Origin: CAZUDO01 sp964618895
GTDB lineage: Bacteria; Desulfobacterota; Binatia; DP-6
Direction: 5' to 3'
Length of the DNA: 64,000 nucleotides
Assembly: GCA_964618895.1 (NCBI GenBank)
Contig: CAZUDO010000073.1
Location: 6,491 to 70,490 of the forward strand
The translations under genes and the position numbers were made by a program. Positions 1 through 9,591 of this stretch are shown here, one piece after another (the stretch's first letter is position 1; each line of letters opens with the position of its first letter). The notes below the pieces were generated by a model. The model was given only the letters and a program-made list of their open reading frames with translations. It ran no database searches and was not told the DNA's origin.

Positions 1-2
1 TC

Positions 3-818
3 CTGGTGGGCGGTCTCGCGTTCGAGACGCCCGCGGCCGGTCCGGTCCTGCCGGCCGCCGAGGCGGAGACGGTCTTTCCGCTGTACGCCGACCGCGCCGA
101 CGCCTTCAAGGCGCCCGTGCGCGATCCGCAGACCTTTCTCGTCGTCTTCAGGCAATCGGTGCGCGGTCTCGCGGCCGGCGCGCCGGTGGAGTTCCGGGGG
201 ATATCGGTCGGCGAGGTGGTCGAGGTCAGCGCACAGGTCGACGCCAAGACCTTCGACTTCTCCGTGCCGGTGACCATCCGTCTGGACGCGGTCAGGCTGG
301 GGGTCAAGATCGTCGACCAGACGCCCGGGACCGATGTCGCGACCATGCGCCGCGAGCTGCTCGACAACTTCGTCGCCCACGGGGTGCGGGCACAGCTCCA
401 GACGGGGAGCTTGCTCACCGGCGCGCTGTTCGTGGCGCTCGACTTCTTTCCCGACGCCGCGCCGGCGACGCTGGACTGGTCGCGGCAGCCGGTCGAGCTG
501 CCGACGATCCCGGGGCAATTCGAGGCGATCGAGGCGAGCGTCGCCAGCATCCTGAAGAAGATCAACGAGATGCCGATCAAAGAGATCGGCGACGATGTCC
601 AGAAGGCGCTGGTCGGGCTCGACCGCACGCTGGCCAGCGCGCGCAGCACGCTCGACAACGCCGACCGGCTCATCGAGCCGAACTCCGTGCTGGCCGCGGA
701 GCTGGGCAATACGCTCCAGGAAATGAACCGGGCGATGCGCGCGCTGCGCGTGCTCGCCGACTATCTCGAGCGCCATCCCGAGGCGCTCCTGCGTGGCAAG
801 ACCGGGGAGGCGCAATGA
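3..818 (+). CDS. pqiB: PqiB-like MCE-domain lipid transport protein (5' truncated)
   Basis: This is the C-terminal part of a PqiB/YebT-type protein. Members carry several MCE domains and form periplasmic tubes thought to move lipids between inner and outer membrane. The reading frame is open at the window edge; the GTG at 6 is probably internal, so the true start lies upstream. A last MCE domain is visible (residues about 40-100 of the fragment, with FRGISVGEV), followed by a long helical tail with heptad-like spacing (residues about 170-265). The stop overlaps the start of the next gene by 4 bp (ATGA), as in pqiABC operons. Confidence 0.8.
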   Translation: MVGGLAFETPAAGPVLPAAEAETVFPLYADRADAFKAPVRDPQTFLVVFRQSVRGLAAGAPVEFRGISVGEVVEVSAQVDAKTFDFSVPVTIRLDAVRLGVKIVDQTPGTDVATMRRELLDNFVAHGVRAQLQTGSLLTGALFVALDFFPDAAPATLDWSRQPVELPTIPGQFEAIEASVASILKKINEMPIKEIGDDVQKALVGLDRTLASARSTLDNADRLIEPNSVLAAELGNTLQEMNRAMRALRVLADYLERHPEALLRGKTGEAQ

Positions 819-1417
819 GCATGCCGGACCGGATCGTCGTACACCTCCTGTCGATGGCAGCGGTCGCGTTCGCGGCGACGGGCTGCGGGACGACCAAGCC
901 GGCGCGATTCTACACCCTCGACTCCACGGCGACGGCCGCCGGCGCGCCGGCGGCGCAGATCGCCGTCGTGGTCGGACCGGTGTCCATCCCCGCCGCGGTC
1001 GACCGGCCGCAGTTCGTCGTCCAGGTGGCGCCGAACCGCGTCGAGCTCGACGAGTTCAACCGCTGGGCGGCGCCGCTCGGCGACGGCATCGCGCGTGCCG
1101 TCGCGGACGACCTGGCCGCGCTGCTCGGGACGCCGCGGGTGGCCACGGCGGCGCTCGCCAACTTCGACGCCACCTATCGGGTGACGATCGACGTGCAGCG
1201 CTTCGTGTCGACCCCGGGCGAGGCGGCGGTCGTCGAGGCGGTCTGGACCGTGCGCAGGACGGCGGGCGGCGCGCCACGCTCAGGCCGCACGAACGCGCGC
1301 GAGGCCGTCCGGGAGAGCGGCTTCGACGCGCTGGCGGCCGCGCACAGCCGCGCGCTCGCGACGGTGAGCGGCGACATCGCTGCGGCGATCCGGGCGGACG
1401 CCGGCACCGCCCGCTGA
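815..1417 (+). CDS. pqiC: PqiC-like ABC transport auxiliary lipoprotein
   Basis: This 200-aa outer-membrane lipoprotein is the likely partner of the MCE protein just upstream. The N terminus is a lipoprotein signal with a cysteine at residue 24 (AATGC), followed by the ARFYTLDS motif typical of the PqiC/DUF330 family. In E. coli PqiC sits at the outer-membrane end of the PqiB tube. The ATGA overlap with the upstream gene indicates translational coupling. The gene ends 48 bp before a convergent gene. Confidence 0.8.
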   Translation: MSMPDRIVVHLLSMAAVAFAATGCGTTKPARFYTLDSTATAAGAPAAQIAVVVGPVSIPAAVDRPQFVVQVAPNRVELDEFNRWAAPLGDGIARAVADDLAALLGTPRVATAALANFDATYRVTIDVQRFVSTPGEAAVVEAVWTVRRTAGGAPRSGRTNAREAVRESGFDALAAAHSRALATVSGDIAAAIRADAGTAR

Positions 1418-1465
1418 CGCGTCTGGGAATGGTCTCCCCGGGAGGGTCGGGCGCGGGATGCGCCG

Positions 1466-2848
1466 CTACCGCTCGCGCGGATGCCGCCCCAGCACGACGC
1501 CGTCCAGCACCACGTGCACGATCCGCGCCGTGTGCGTCACGTCCGCCGTCGGGTCACCGTCCACCAGCACCAGATCCGCCCGCTTCCCGACCGCAATCTC
1601 GCCAAAGTCCGCCTCCGGCCCGGCCAGGAAGCGCGCGTTCTCGCTGGTGGCAGCGCGCAGCGCCTCCCCCGGCGTCAGGCCGGCCTCGACCAGCGTCGCC
1701 AGCTCGACGTGCAGCGCCGCGCCCGGGAAATTGCCCCACCCTGCCGAATCGCTGCCCGCCAGGATGGTCACGCCGGCCGCGCGCAGCCGGGCGACGTTCC
1801 GCCGGCGGGCCATGTGCGCCGCGCCGACCGCGTCGACGAACGGCCCATACCGCGCGCGGGCATCCGCCGGCACAGCCCCCAGCGCCTTCAGTACGTCCGG
1901 GCTGCCGATCTCGCGTTCGAGCGGCAGGAAGTCCGTGCGGTCGGTGAGCGACGCCTCCACTGCGTCGAACACGGCGATCGTCGGCGCCACCGGCACCTTG
2001 GCCGCCGCCAGCGCGGTCACCGCCTGGTCCGAGATGTCCTCCAGGTAGACCCCGTGCACCAGCGCGTCGACACCCGCGTGCACCGCGTCCACCACGTCCG
2101 CCGAGCGCCCGATGTGTGCGACCGAGCGCACGCCGCGCGCATGACCGGCGGCCACCGCGGCCGCCAGCACGTCGGGGGCAACGCGTGGCGCGTCGAGCGG
2201 GAGGCGGTCGACGATCATCTTGAGCACGTCGGGACGGTCTGGCACCAGCGCCTCGACGGCGGCGCGTGCCTCCTCCGCCGTGGCCATCTCGCGCGTGAGG
2301 CGGGGGATGACCCACCAGCGGATCCACGCCGGCATCGCCGCGCGCATGAAGCCGATCGGATGCCCGTCCGGACACGTGAACGTGGGCCCGGCGGCGTAGA
2401 GGTGCGGCCCGAGCGTGCTGCCGGCGTGCACCGCCTCGCGGGTGGCGAAGATGCGCGGGCTGAGCGCGCCGGTGTCGAGGACGGTGGTCACGCCGGCGAA
2501 CAGATACGCCTGCAGGGTGGCGTCGTCGTCGGGCAGCTCGGTGTGCCAGGGCGGCGCCGGCGTTCCCTGAATGTGAGCGTGCACGTCGACCAGCCCGGGC
2601 AGCAGCGTGCCGCCGCCGCCGTGGATCTCGAGGCCGGTCGGCGGCGCGGCGCCCGCCGGCAGGATGGCCGCGATCCAGCCGGCCTGCACCAGTACGTCGC
2701 GGGGCCCGTCGAGGAGCGCCGCGCGCGGCGCATCGAAGACGCGTACGTTGCGAAGGACGAGCGTGCGCGGGGCATCGGCCGGCCGCGTGACCAGCGCCGG
2801 CCGCCCGCAGGCGGCGACCAGGAGCGCAGCGACCGCGACCCGCCGCAT
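1466..2848 (-). CDS. Lipoprotein amidohydrolase (imidazolonepropionase-like)
   Basis: A 460-aa metal-dependent hydrolase of the amidohydrolase superfamily. The start is the ATG giving MRRVAVAALLVAAC, a lipoprotein signal with Cys at residue 14, so it is probably anchored outside the cytoplasm. Metal-site elements are visible in order: VHAHI, a KMIVD lysine region, AHIGR, LVHGV, and the C-terminal SDSAGWG aspartate. The composite beta-sandwich is completed by KRADLVLVDGDP near the C terminus. The substrate is not evident. It lies 11 bp downstream of the Fe-S oxidoreductase gene on the same strand, so the two may be cotranscribed. Confidence 0.8.
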   Translation of the reverse strand: MRRVAVAALLVAACGRPALVTRPADAPRTLVLRNVRVFDAPRAALLDGPRDVLVQAGWIAAILPAGAAPPTGLEIHGGGGTLLPGLVDVHAHIQGTPAPPWHTELPDDDATLQAYLFAGVTTVLDTGALSPRIFATREAVHAGSTLGPHLYAAGPTFTCPDGHPIGFMRAAMPAWIRWWVIPRLTREMATAEEARAAVEALVPDRPDVLKMIVDRLPLDAPRVAPDVLAAAVAAGHARGVRSVAHIGRSADVVDAVHAGVDALVHGVYLEDISDQAVTALAAAKVPVAPTIAVFDAVEASLTDRTDFLPLEREIGSPDVLKALGAVPADARARYGPFVDAVGAAHMARRRNVARLRAAGVTILAGSDSAGWGNFPGAALHVELATLVEAGLTPGEALRAATSENARFLAGPEADFGEIAVGKRADLVLVDGDPTADVTHTARIVHVVLDGVVLGRHPRER

Positions 2849-2859
2849 CGGGCCGGCGC

Positions 2860-4926
2860 CTACGTCGACACCTTGTCGACGATCTCCATCACGTCGAGCG
2901 TCTGGACCTTGTCCTCCAGGTCCTTCGCCTTGATGCCGTCGGAGAGCATCGTCATGCAGAACGGGCACGACACCGCGATCACCTCGGGGTTGGTGGCCAG
3001 CGCCTGATCCGTCCGGAGCAGGTTGACCCGCTTGTCCGGGTCTTCCTCGATCCACATACGGCCGCCACCGGCGCCGCAGCACATGCCGAAGTGCTTGTGG
3101 CGCTCCATCTCCTGCACCTGCGCGCCGGCCTTGGCGAGCACGTCGCGCGGCTCGTCGTACACGTCGTTGAAGCGGCCGTAGTAGCACGAGTCGTGGTAGA
3201 CGGTCTTCTTCTGGAACTGCGACGGCACCGTCAGCCGACCCGCCGCGATCAGCTCCTGCACCAGCTCGGCGGCATGGATGACCTGGAACTTGCCGTCGAA
3301 CTGCGGGAACTCGTTCTTGATGGTGTTGAAGCAGTGCGGGCAGTTGACGATGATCTTCTTGACGCTGTAGCCCTTCCACTGCTCGATGCACGCCTGCGCC
3401 ATGGCCTGGTAGAGATACTCGTTGCCGAGCCGGCGGGCGGTCTCGCCGTTGCACATCTCCTCGGGCCCGAGGCACGCGAAGTCGACGCCCGCCTTCTTGA
3501 GCACCCGGGCGAACGCCTGCGTCGACTTCTTGTTGCGGTCGTCGAACGAGCCCGCACAGCCGACGTAGTACAGGTACTCGGCGCCCGGCTTGTCGGCCAG
3601 CGTGGGGATGTCGAGCCCGTCGGCCCAGTCGAAGCGCTTGTCGGCACCGATGCCCCAGGGGTTGGACTGTGTCTCCATGCCCTTGAAGGTGCGCGTCAGC
3701 TCGGCCGGGAAGCGCGCCTCCTCCTGCACCAGGTGGCGGCGCATGTCGACGATCTTGTCGACGAACTCGATCATCACCGGGCAGGCCTCTTCGCACGCCC
3801 GGCAGACGTTGCACGACCACAGCACCTCGTCGGAGATCACCGGCCCGACGACGTTCTCGCCCACCTCCGCCAGCACGGCACCGTCGCCGTTGGCGGGCTG
3901 GCCGACGCGCTTGGCGATCACCTCGTCCTGATGCTGGTAGAGGTAATCGCGCAGGTCGAGCAAAAGCTGGCGCGGCGCCAGCGGCTTGCCGGTGGCAGTC
4001 GCCGGGCACTGCGACGAACAGCGGCCGCACTCGGTGCAGCTGAACATGTCGAGCACCTGTTTCCAGGTGAACTGATCGATGTGCGAGGTGCCAAAGGTGG
4101 TAGCGTTCTCGAGGTCCTGCTTCGACAGCGCGCCGATGGGCTCGAGCTTCCGGAAAAAGACGTTGGGCAAGGACGTGATGACGTGAAAGTGCTTGGCGAG
4201 CGGCAGGAAATTGAGCAGCACGAGCACCGAGAGGTTGTGCACCCACCAGGCCGCGTTGCTGGCGGCAAGCGCGGCGTGCGGGCCCAGGCTGGCCATGAAG
4301 AGGCCCAGCAGGCGGGACATCGGCTCCCACGCCGCCTCGGCGGCGATCTCGGGGTCGCCGGCGTAGGCGATGAAGCGGCCCGCGTTGTAGACCAGCCCCC
4401 CCATCATGATCATCGCGATGCACGACAGGATGAGGTACGCCTCCCAGTGCGAGTGGTGGCGGAGCTTCTCCTCGGCCGGCGTGAAGCCGAACAGGCGCGC
4501 CGGCTTGGTGAGCAGCCAGCGCGTGAACGCGACGCCGATCGCGATCACGACGATCACTTCGAGCAGGTCCGCGAGCAGCAGCACCGGCCCGCCGAGGAGA
4601 TGCGGGCTCAGGAGCGGCAGGGTGAAGTTCTCGCTGTAGGCTCGCGCGAACATGGTGAGCACCTGCGTGCCGAGCACCGTGAAGCCCCAGAAGATGAAGA
4701 AGTGCATCCAGCCGGCGGTCTTCTCCTTGACGATGGCGACCTCCGGCCGGACGAACTTCTTCTGGCCGAACGCGTACACCACCACCGCCTGCACGCGCTC
4801 GGGCAGGCGGTCGAACAGGGCCGCCGGCTGCGCCGCGCGCAGCAGGTTGAACCGGCCCCAGACCTGACGGAGAAAGAGACCCAGTGCCACCACGAGGCAG
4901 AGGGTGAACGAGATCGACGACGGCAT
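2860..4926 (-). CDS. Membrane-anchored HdrD/GlpC-like Fe-S oxidoreductase
   Basis: A 688-aa fusion of an N-terminal NarI/HdrE-like membrane part and a cytoplasmic HdrD-like part. About five membrane segments fall in residues 1-250. Two [4Fe-4S] motifs follow, CTECGRCSSQCP and CNVCRACEEACP. Then come two CCG-type domains with CPHC, CCGAGGG and CPFC. Such proteins pass electrons between quinone and soluble donors, often electron-transfer flavoprotein in fatty-acid oxidation. No ETF genes are nearby, so the partner is unknown. The start at MPSSISFT was preferred over a 63-residue upstream extension because that extension lies antisense over the DUF192 gene. Confidence 0.85.
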   Translation of the reverse strand: MPSSISFTLCLVVALGLFLRQVWGRFNLLRAAQPAALFDRLPERVQAVVVYAFGQKKFVRPEVAIVKEKTAGWMHFFIFWGFTVLGTQVLTMFARAYSENFTLPLLSPHLLGGPVLLLADLLEVIVVIAIGVAFTRWLLTKPARLFGFTPAEEKLRHHSHWEAYLILSCIAMIMMGGLVYNAGRFIAYAGDPEIAAEAAWEPMSRLLGLFMASLGPHAALAASNAAWWVHNLSVLVLLNFLPLAKHFHVITSLPNVFFRKLEPIGALSKQDLENATTFGTSHIDQFTWKQVLDMFSCTECGRCSSQCPATATGKPLAPRQLLLDLRDYLYQHQDEVIAKRVGQPANGDGAVLAEVGENVVGPVISDEVLWSCNVCRACEEACPVMIEFVDKIVDMRRHLVQEEARFPAELTRTFKGMETQSNPWGIGADKRFDWADGLDIPTLADKPGAEYLYYVGCAGSFDDRNKKSTQAFARVLKKAGVDFACLGPEEMCNGETARRLGNEYLYQAMAQACIEQWKGYSVKKIIVNCPHCFNTIKNEFPQFDGKFQVIHAAELVQELIAAGRLTVPSQFQKKTVYHDSCYYGRFNDVYDEPRDVLAKAGAQVQEMERHKHFGMCCGAGGGRMWIEEDPDKRVNLLRTDQALATNPEVIAVSCPFCMTMLSDGIKAKDLEDKVQTLDVMEIVDKVST

Positions 4927-5398
4927 GGGGATTCCCTGTAGAACACGACCCGCCCCCTTGCAAATTCCCGCCGCGGCGGCGCTTTTGGCCCTCGCGGTGG
5001 CCTGCCGCGAGACCGGGCCGGTGGCCGTCATGCACACCGCGCGCGGCCCCACGTCCATCCGGCTGGAGCTTGCGCTCACCCCCGACAAGCAGGCCCAGGG
5101 CCTCATGTACCGCACATCGCTCGCCGACGATCACGGCATGCTGTTCGTCTTCCCCACCGACACCGACCACAGCTTCTGGATGAAGAACACGCTCATTCCG
5201 CTCGACCTGATCTTCATCGCCGCCGACGGCCGCGTGGTCGGCGTGCACCCGAACGCCACCCCGCTCTCGACGGCGGCGATCAGCGTCGGCCGACGGTCGC
5301 GCTACGTGCTCGAGGTGCCGGGCGGGAACGCGGCGCGCCGCGGGATCGCGGCGGGGGATCGGGTAGAGTTTCGAGGCGTCCCGGGCCCGGCGGGATGA
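4925..5398 (+). CDS. DUF192 family secreted protein
   Basis: A small exported protein of the DUF192 family, with an N-terminal signal-like stretch (MGIPCRTRP then an Ala/Leu-rich core ending AVAC, possibly lipoprotein) and the family hallmarks RLELALTPDKQAQGLMYR, FWMKNTLIPLDLIFI and a C-terminal VLEVPGG block. Function is not established for the family. The chosen ATG shares two bases with the start codon of the divergent Fe-S gene. A TTG at 4958 and an upstream codon at 4904 are alternatives. Confidence 0.75.
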   Translation: MGIPCRTRPAPLQIPAAAALLALAVACRETGPVAVMHTARGPTSIRLELALTPDKQAQGLMYRTSLADDHGMLFVFPTDTDHSFWMKNTLIPLDLIFIAADGRVVGVHPNATPLSTAAISVGRRSRYVLEVPGGNAARRGIAAGDRVEFRGVPGPAG

Positions 5399-5443
5399 CG
5401 ATGCTTGCAGCCGGAATAGTACGGGTCTAGGAATTGCGTCCGC

Positions 5444-6064
5444 ATGGGCATCACCACCATTCGCGCGCACCTGGCCAACCTCGTCGACCGAACCCGCCAG
5501 ACCGAGATCGACATGATCGTCGACTCGGGGGCCATCTATTCCGTCGTGCCGGCGACCATGCTCCGGGGCATCGGCGTCATCGCCGAGCGCACGGAGACGT
5601 TCTGGCTCGCGGACGGACGCGAAGTGAAGCGGCAGATCGGCAATGCCGTGTTCACCATCGACGGGAGCGACGGCATCTCCAAGGTGATCTTCGGCCGCCG
5701 GGACGATGATCGCTTGACGAGACCCCGCGACCCCGACGAACGCATCTACCGCGCCGTCATGCGCATCCCGCCCGGGCGCGTCGCGACCTACGGACAGATC
5801 GCCCGTGTCGCCGGTATGCCGCGCCACCACCGGCAGGTTGGCCGCGCACTCCGTCAGCTCGTCGACGACGGCCTGGTGCCGTGGCACCGCGTGGTCGGCG
5901 CGGACGGCCGGATCAGCCCGCGCTCCGGCGATGGCGTCGGCGAGTCGATCCAGCGGGAGCGGCTCGAGGACGAGGGGGTCGTCTTCGACGCGCGGGGGCG
6001 GGTGCCGCTCGGCCGGTTCCAGTGGGCGCGAAGGGCTACCGAGAAACCAGGCCGGGGACGGTGA
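5444..6064 (+). CDS. Fusion of a truncated retropepsin-like domain with an alkyltransferase-like (ATL) domain
   Basis: A 206-aa protein with two unrelated parts. Residues 1-85 look like a clan-AA aspartic protease: the active-site stretch MIVDSGAIYSVVP, then FWLADGREVKR and VIFGRRDD. The last part of that fold is missing. Residues about 95-200 match the DNA-binding domain of O6-alkylguanine alkyltransferase (RIPPGRVATYGQIA). The active-site motif PCHR is replaced by PWHRV, so it is an ATL protein that should bind alkylated bases without repairing them. The junction (near 5700) looks like an in-frame deletion fusing neighbours. A downstream internal start producing ATL alone is possible. Confidence 0.75.
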   Translation: MGITTIRAHLANLVDRTRQTEIDMIVDSGAIYSVVPATMLRGIGVIAERTETFWLADGREVKRQIGNAVFTIDGSDGISKVIFGRRDDDRLTRPRDPDERIYRAVMRIPPGRVATYGQIARVAGMPRHHRQVGRALRQLVDDGLVPWHRVVGADGRISPRSGDGVGESIQRERLEDEGVVFDARGRVPLGRFQWARRATEKPGRGR

Positions 6065-6068
6065 TCCG

Positions 6069-6752
6069 TCAGCGTTGCAGTAGCGTCTGCGCCCCCTTCG
6101 CGAACTCCTCTGCGCCCTTCTCGTCGCCGGTCAGGCTGGGGATGGGGAACGGTACGTCGACCCCGCGCCGGCACGCCGGGCGCGCCGCCATCTGCCCCAT
6201 CCACCGCTGCAGGGGCGCGAGCCCGTCGATCGATACGCCCGACCACTTGTGCGTGCGCACCCACGACCAGTTGGCGATGTCGGCGATGGAGAAGTCGCCC
6301 GCCAGCCACTCGTGATCGGCCAGGCGGCCGTTCAGCACCTCGAACAGCCGGCGACACTCGTTCTGGTAGCGGTCGATGGCGGGCTGGATCTTCTCGGGGA
6401 AGTACCGGAAGAAGACGTTCGCCTGCCCCATCATCGGCCCGACACCGCCCATCTGGAACATCAGCCACTGGAGCACCAGCGAGCGGCCCGTGCGGTCCGC
6501 CGGCAGGAGCCGGCCGGCCTTCTCGGCCAGGTAGATCATGAGCGCGCCCGACTCGAAGACGGCGAAGTCGCCCTGGTCGCGGTCGATGATGGCGGGGATG
6601 CGGCCGTTCGGGTTGATGGCGAGGTACTCGGGCTTCTTCTGGTCGCCGGCGAAGAGATTCACGACGTGCACCTCGTAGGGGAGGCCGAGCTCCTCGAGCG
6701 TGACGGAGGCCTTCCAGCCGTTCGGGGTGGGGGCGGTGTAGAGGTCGATCAT
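6069..6752 (-). CDS. Glutathione S-transferase (YghU/YfcG-like)
   Basis: A 227-aa cytosolic GST. The N-terminal thioredoxin-like domain has TPNGWKASVTLEELG, NPNGRIPAI (cis-Pro loop) and ESGALMIYLAE, the glutathione-binding signature of nu-class or YfcG-type enzymes. The C-terminal helical domain contains WLAGDFSIADIANW. It may act in disulfide-bond reduction or detoxification; the substrate cannot be deduced. It lies convergent to the ATL fusion gene with 4 bp between stops. Confidence 0.88.
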   Translation of the reverse strand: MIDLYTAPTPNGWKASVTLEELGLPYEVHVVNLFAGDQKKPEYLAINPNGRIPAIIDRDQGDFAVFESGALMIYLAEKAGRLLPADRTGRSLVLQWLMFQMGGVGPMMGQANVFFRYFPEKIQPAIDRYQNECRRLFEVLNGRLADHEWLAGDFSIADIANWSWVRTHKWSGVSIDGLAPLQRWMGQMAARPACRRGVDVPFPIPSLTGDEKGAEEFAKGAQTLLQR

Positions 6753-6801
6753 GGCGGCTGTATGGCCGTCCCGGGTGGGCGATGCAACGCGGCAGCGGCC
6801 G

Positions 6802-9591
6802 CTACGCCAGCTTCGCCAGGTACACGTCCGTGCTCGCCCGGATGCGCCGGACGCGCCCCTCGGGGTCTTCCTCGACGATGCGCTCGTCGGGCGTCACCTT
6901 GAAGAGCGGCTGGCCCTTGCGGACGACCACCCCGCTGGTCGGGACCAGCACCTCGTCGACGGTGCCCGGGAACGACGCATAGACTTTGTTGAACATCTTC
7001 ATGACCTCGATGATGTAGAGCGGGTCGCCCTTGTCGAAGTGGGCGCCCGGGGTCACGAAGGCGGGCAGGTGCGGCGCCTCCTGGCTGTAGAACGTGCCGC
7101 CCATGGCGGCCACGATCTCGTCGGCCCGGGTGGCCGGCGGCGGCACGAGCACCTTCCGCATCGCCTCCTGCCGCTTCACGTCGAACAGCCGGTCCGGGAT
7201 GTCGACGGTGAGATCGTCGCGCAGGCGGAGATCGTAGAACCCGACCGTCGCCCCGATGAGCGGCAGGAGCGCCAGGATCTCGAGGCCGACCTGATGGCCC
7301 GCGTGCGCCGCCCGCACCTGTGTCCACAACGCCGGGACGATCCCGAACGCCGGGGCCTCCGCGCCGAGCGCCGCGTCGAGCGCCGCCCAGGAGACGCCCT
7401 CCCCCACCCGCGCCCGCAGGCGGGCGTAGAACCCGAGCGCGGTGTCGAGGAGCTGCTTGTCGTGGTCCCAGATGCGGTGGGCGGCGGCGGCGTCGCCGCC
7501 GTCCAGGTTGAGCAGCGCGTAGGTCTCGGCCAGCACCTCGACCGGATTGCGTTGCCACACCACCCGGCCGCCGGCGAGCATGAAGTCGAGGCGGTGGCGG
7601 CTGAGCCACGCCGACAGGAAGTGGGGCTCGTCGAACAGCATCCGGATGGGGCGCTCGAGGAGCGTCTCCTTCACCTCGATCACGCTGCGGGTGGCCTCGA
7701 GCGCCGCCGGGGCCGCCTGCGCCGTCGCCCGGCGCGCGATCTGCTGGAAGGCGTACTCGAGGTCGATGGTCTGCGCTTCCTGCTCGAGCTCGCCCACCAG
7801 TGTGAGGTACGGCACGACGAACTTGGTGGTCGGCTTGGCCCAGGGGTCACGCGCGAGAAACCAGGTGAGGAGCCCGTAGTGGAACTCCAGGTTGGTGGCC
7901 AGGTCGATGCCGCGCAGCGTGGTGCGGCGGAAGATCTCGACCAGACGCGCCCAGCTCTCCTGGCGGTCGGCACCGGTGGCGAGCAGGAGGGCCACGTTCG
8001 AGTCGTACGCGCCCGCCAGGCGGTAGCGCATGAAGAGGCCGGTGTCGGGGTTCTTGAGACAGATGCCCTGATCGTCCCGGATCTCGCCGTCGAGCGGGTC
8101 CGACCACGACACGATCACGCCGCCCGCGGCCGGGGTGAGCGCCCGGTCGGTGGCGTTCAAGCGCGCCTCGAGCGCCGCCCCCTCGCGCACGACGCGCGTC
8201 GGCTGCGGCAAGCGATGCTTGTGCCGGGCGATGAGCGCCATGGCCTCGACCAGGGACTGCACCTCGAAGCGGTCGTCCGGGTCATCGGGGTTGGCGAAGT
8301 GGAGCGCGTAGCACAGCTCCGAGACGCGGTGCTCCACCTGGATGCGGGTGTTCACCTCCATGAAGTAGTGCCGCTCGCCGTCGACGATGCACTCGAACGT
8401 GGACGCGGAGTCGAGCCGGACGGCGCGCCCGAAGCGCTCGGCCTCGGCCTCCATGTGTTCGAGCACCCCGAGGTCGCCGGCCAGCGCCTTCCTCTTGGCC
8501 GGGTGGCCGGCCGCCTGCGCCTGCGCGATGGCGTCGCGCAGCCCCTCCTGCGTAACCGACACCTCGACCAGCTTCTGCTCGTGCATCTGCAGCGAGCAGT
8601 CGCGGCCGCCGAGCGCAATGCACCACGTGCCGTTGCCCAGGAGCTGGATCTCGTTGTGGCGCGTCTGCTCGACGTTCAGCTCGAGCAGCATGTTCTTGTT
8701 GTCGCCGACGCCGGTGGCCTTGACCTCGCTCAACACCTCGCGCACCAGCGTGGGCACCTGGGCTGCGTCGCCGAAGATGCGCTGTCCCTTGCCGCCACCG
8801 CCGCCGATCGCCTTCAGGCGGAACCGGCGCCCGGGCGACTCGCGCAGCAGGCGCTCGGCCTCCAGGCGAAGCGTCTCGCCGAGCTCGTCGATGGTGAACA
8901 GGTCCACGCGCTTCCGGTACGACGCCGCCAGCACCTGCTCGGCATGGGCGGCGGGGTCGGCCGCGGGCCGGGGCACGTCGAGCCCTTCGGCCGCGGCGAG
9001 GTGCGTCAACGCGGCGTGGTCGGGGTATTTCCGCAACAGCGTCCGGACGGTGGCGGCGTTCAGCCCGGGCGTGACCGACACCTGGTTGGCGAGGGCGGTG
9101 CGCTTGGCCTCGTCCTTCGCCCCGGCAGCGATCTGCGTGTACGAGCACGGCCCGATGAAGCCGATGCCCACCTCCTCGAGCGCGCGCACGAACTCGGCGT
9201 CCTCGGCCATGAAGCCGTAGCCCGCGAACACGTAGCCGTAGCCGTGCTCGCGGCAGATGCGAATGATGTGCTCGATGCGCTCGATCCGCTCCTCTTTGGT
9301 AGCGCCGGAGTAGTCCGGCACCGCGTGCACGTGGCGCGGATTCATGAGGCGCAGCTCGGGCGAGAGCGCGCGCGGGAAGACGATGCTGTCCTTCTCGGAC
9401 AGCAGGATGCCGATGGCGGTCATCCCCATCTCGCGGAAGACGTCGATCGCCTCTTTGCGGATGGGCCCGCGGCACACGATCAGCACGCCCATGTCGTCGC
9501 ACGCGAACGCGCGCACCCACAGCGACGCGGCCTCGCCCAGACGGCGGTCGCGATGGACGAGGGGATTGGGGGCGGCCGCGGGCGCCGCCAT
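6802..9591 (-). CDS. Acyl-CoA carboxylase: fused biotin carboxylase and biotin carrier
   Basis: A 929-aa protein carrying the ATP-grasp biotin carboxylase domain at the N terminus (GGGGGKGQRIF for ATP binding, EVNTRIQVEHRVSE in the active site). A long central region (about residues 500-800) follows, then a biotinyl domain with EVMKM, where Lys865 should be biotinylated. It makes carboxybiotin for the carboxyltransferase encoded just upstream. The ATG overlaps that gene's stop by one base (TGATG). The central part is longer and less familiar than in AccC-BCCP fusions, so the acyl-CoA substrate (acetyl, propionyl, branched or geranyl type) is left open. Confidence 0.85.
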   Translation of the reverse strand: MAAPAAAPNPLVHRDRRLGEAASLWVRAFACDDMGVLIVCRGPIRKEAIDVFREMGMTAIGILLSEKDSIVFPRALSPELRLMNPRHVHAVPDYSGATKEERIERIEHIIRICREHGYGYVFAGYGFMAEDAEFVRALEEVGIGFIGPCSYTQIAAGAKDEAKRTALANQVSVTPGLNAATVRTLLRKYPDHAALTHLAAAEGLDVPRPAADPAAHAEQVLAASYRKRVDLFTIDELGETLRLEAERLLRESPGRRFRLKAIGGGGGKGQRIFGDAAQVPTLVREVLSEVKATGVGDNKNMLLELNVEQTRHNEIQLLGNGTWCIALGGRDCSLQMHEQKLVEVSVTQEGLRDAIAQAQAAGHPAKRKALAGDLGVLEHMEAEAERFGRAVRLDSASTFECIVDGERHYFMEVNTRIQVEHRVSELCYALHFANPDDPDDRFEVQSLVEAMALIARHKHRLPQPTRVVREGAALEARLNATDRALTPAAGGVIVSWSDPLDGEIRDDQGICLKNPDTGLFMRYRLAGAYDSNVALLLATGADRQESWARLVEIFRRTTLRGIDLATNLEFHYGLLTWFLARDPWAKPTTKFVVPYLTLVGELEQEAQTIDLEYAFQQIARRATAQAAPAALEATRSVIEVKETLLERPIRMLFDEPHFLSAWLSRHRLDFMLAGGRVVWQRNPVEVLAETYALLNLDGGDAAAAHRIWDHDKQLLDTALGFYARLRARVGEGVSWAALDAALGAEAPAFGIVPALWTQVRAAHAGHQVGLEILALLPLIGATVGFYDLRLRDDLTVDIPDRLFDVKRQEAMRKVLVPPPATRADEIVAAMGGTFYSQEAPHLPAFVTPGAHFDKGDPLYIIEVMKMFNKVYASFPGTVDEVLVPTSGVVVRKGQPLFKVTPDERIVEEDPEGRVRRIRASTDVYLAKLA

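Noticed and set aside
1466..5887. A single minus-strand frame of 1473 codons
   Set aside because: It is an accidental join in GC-rich DNA: only the part from 2848 down resembles a protein family (amidohydrolase). The rest is antisense or out of frame to the Fe-S oxidoreductase and the ATL fusion gene.
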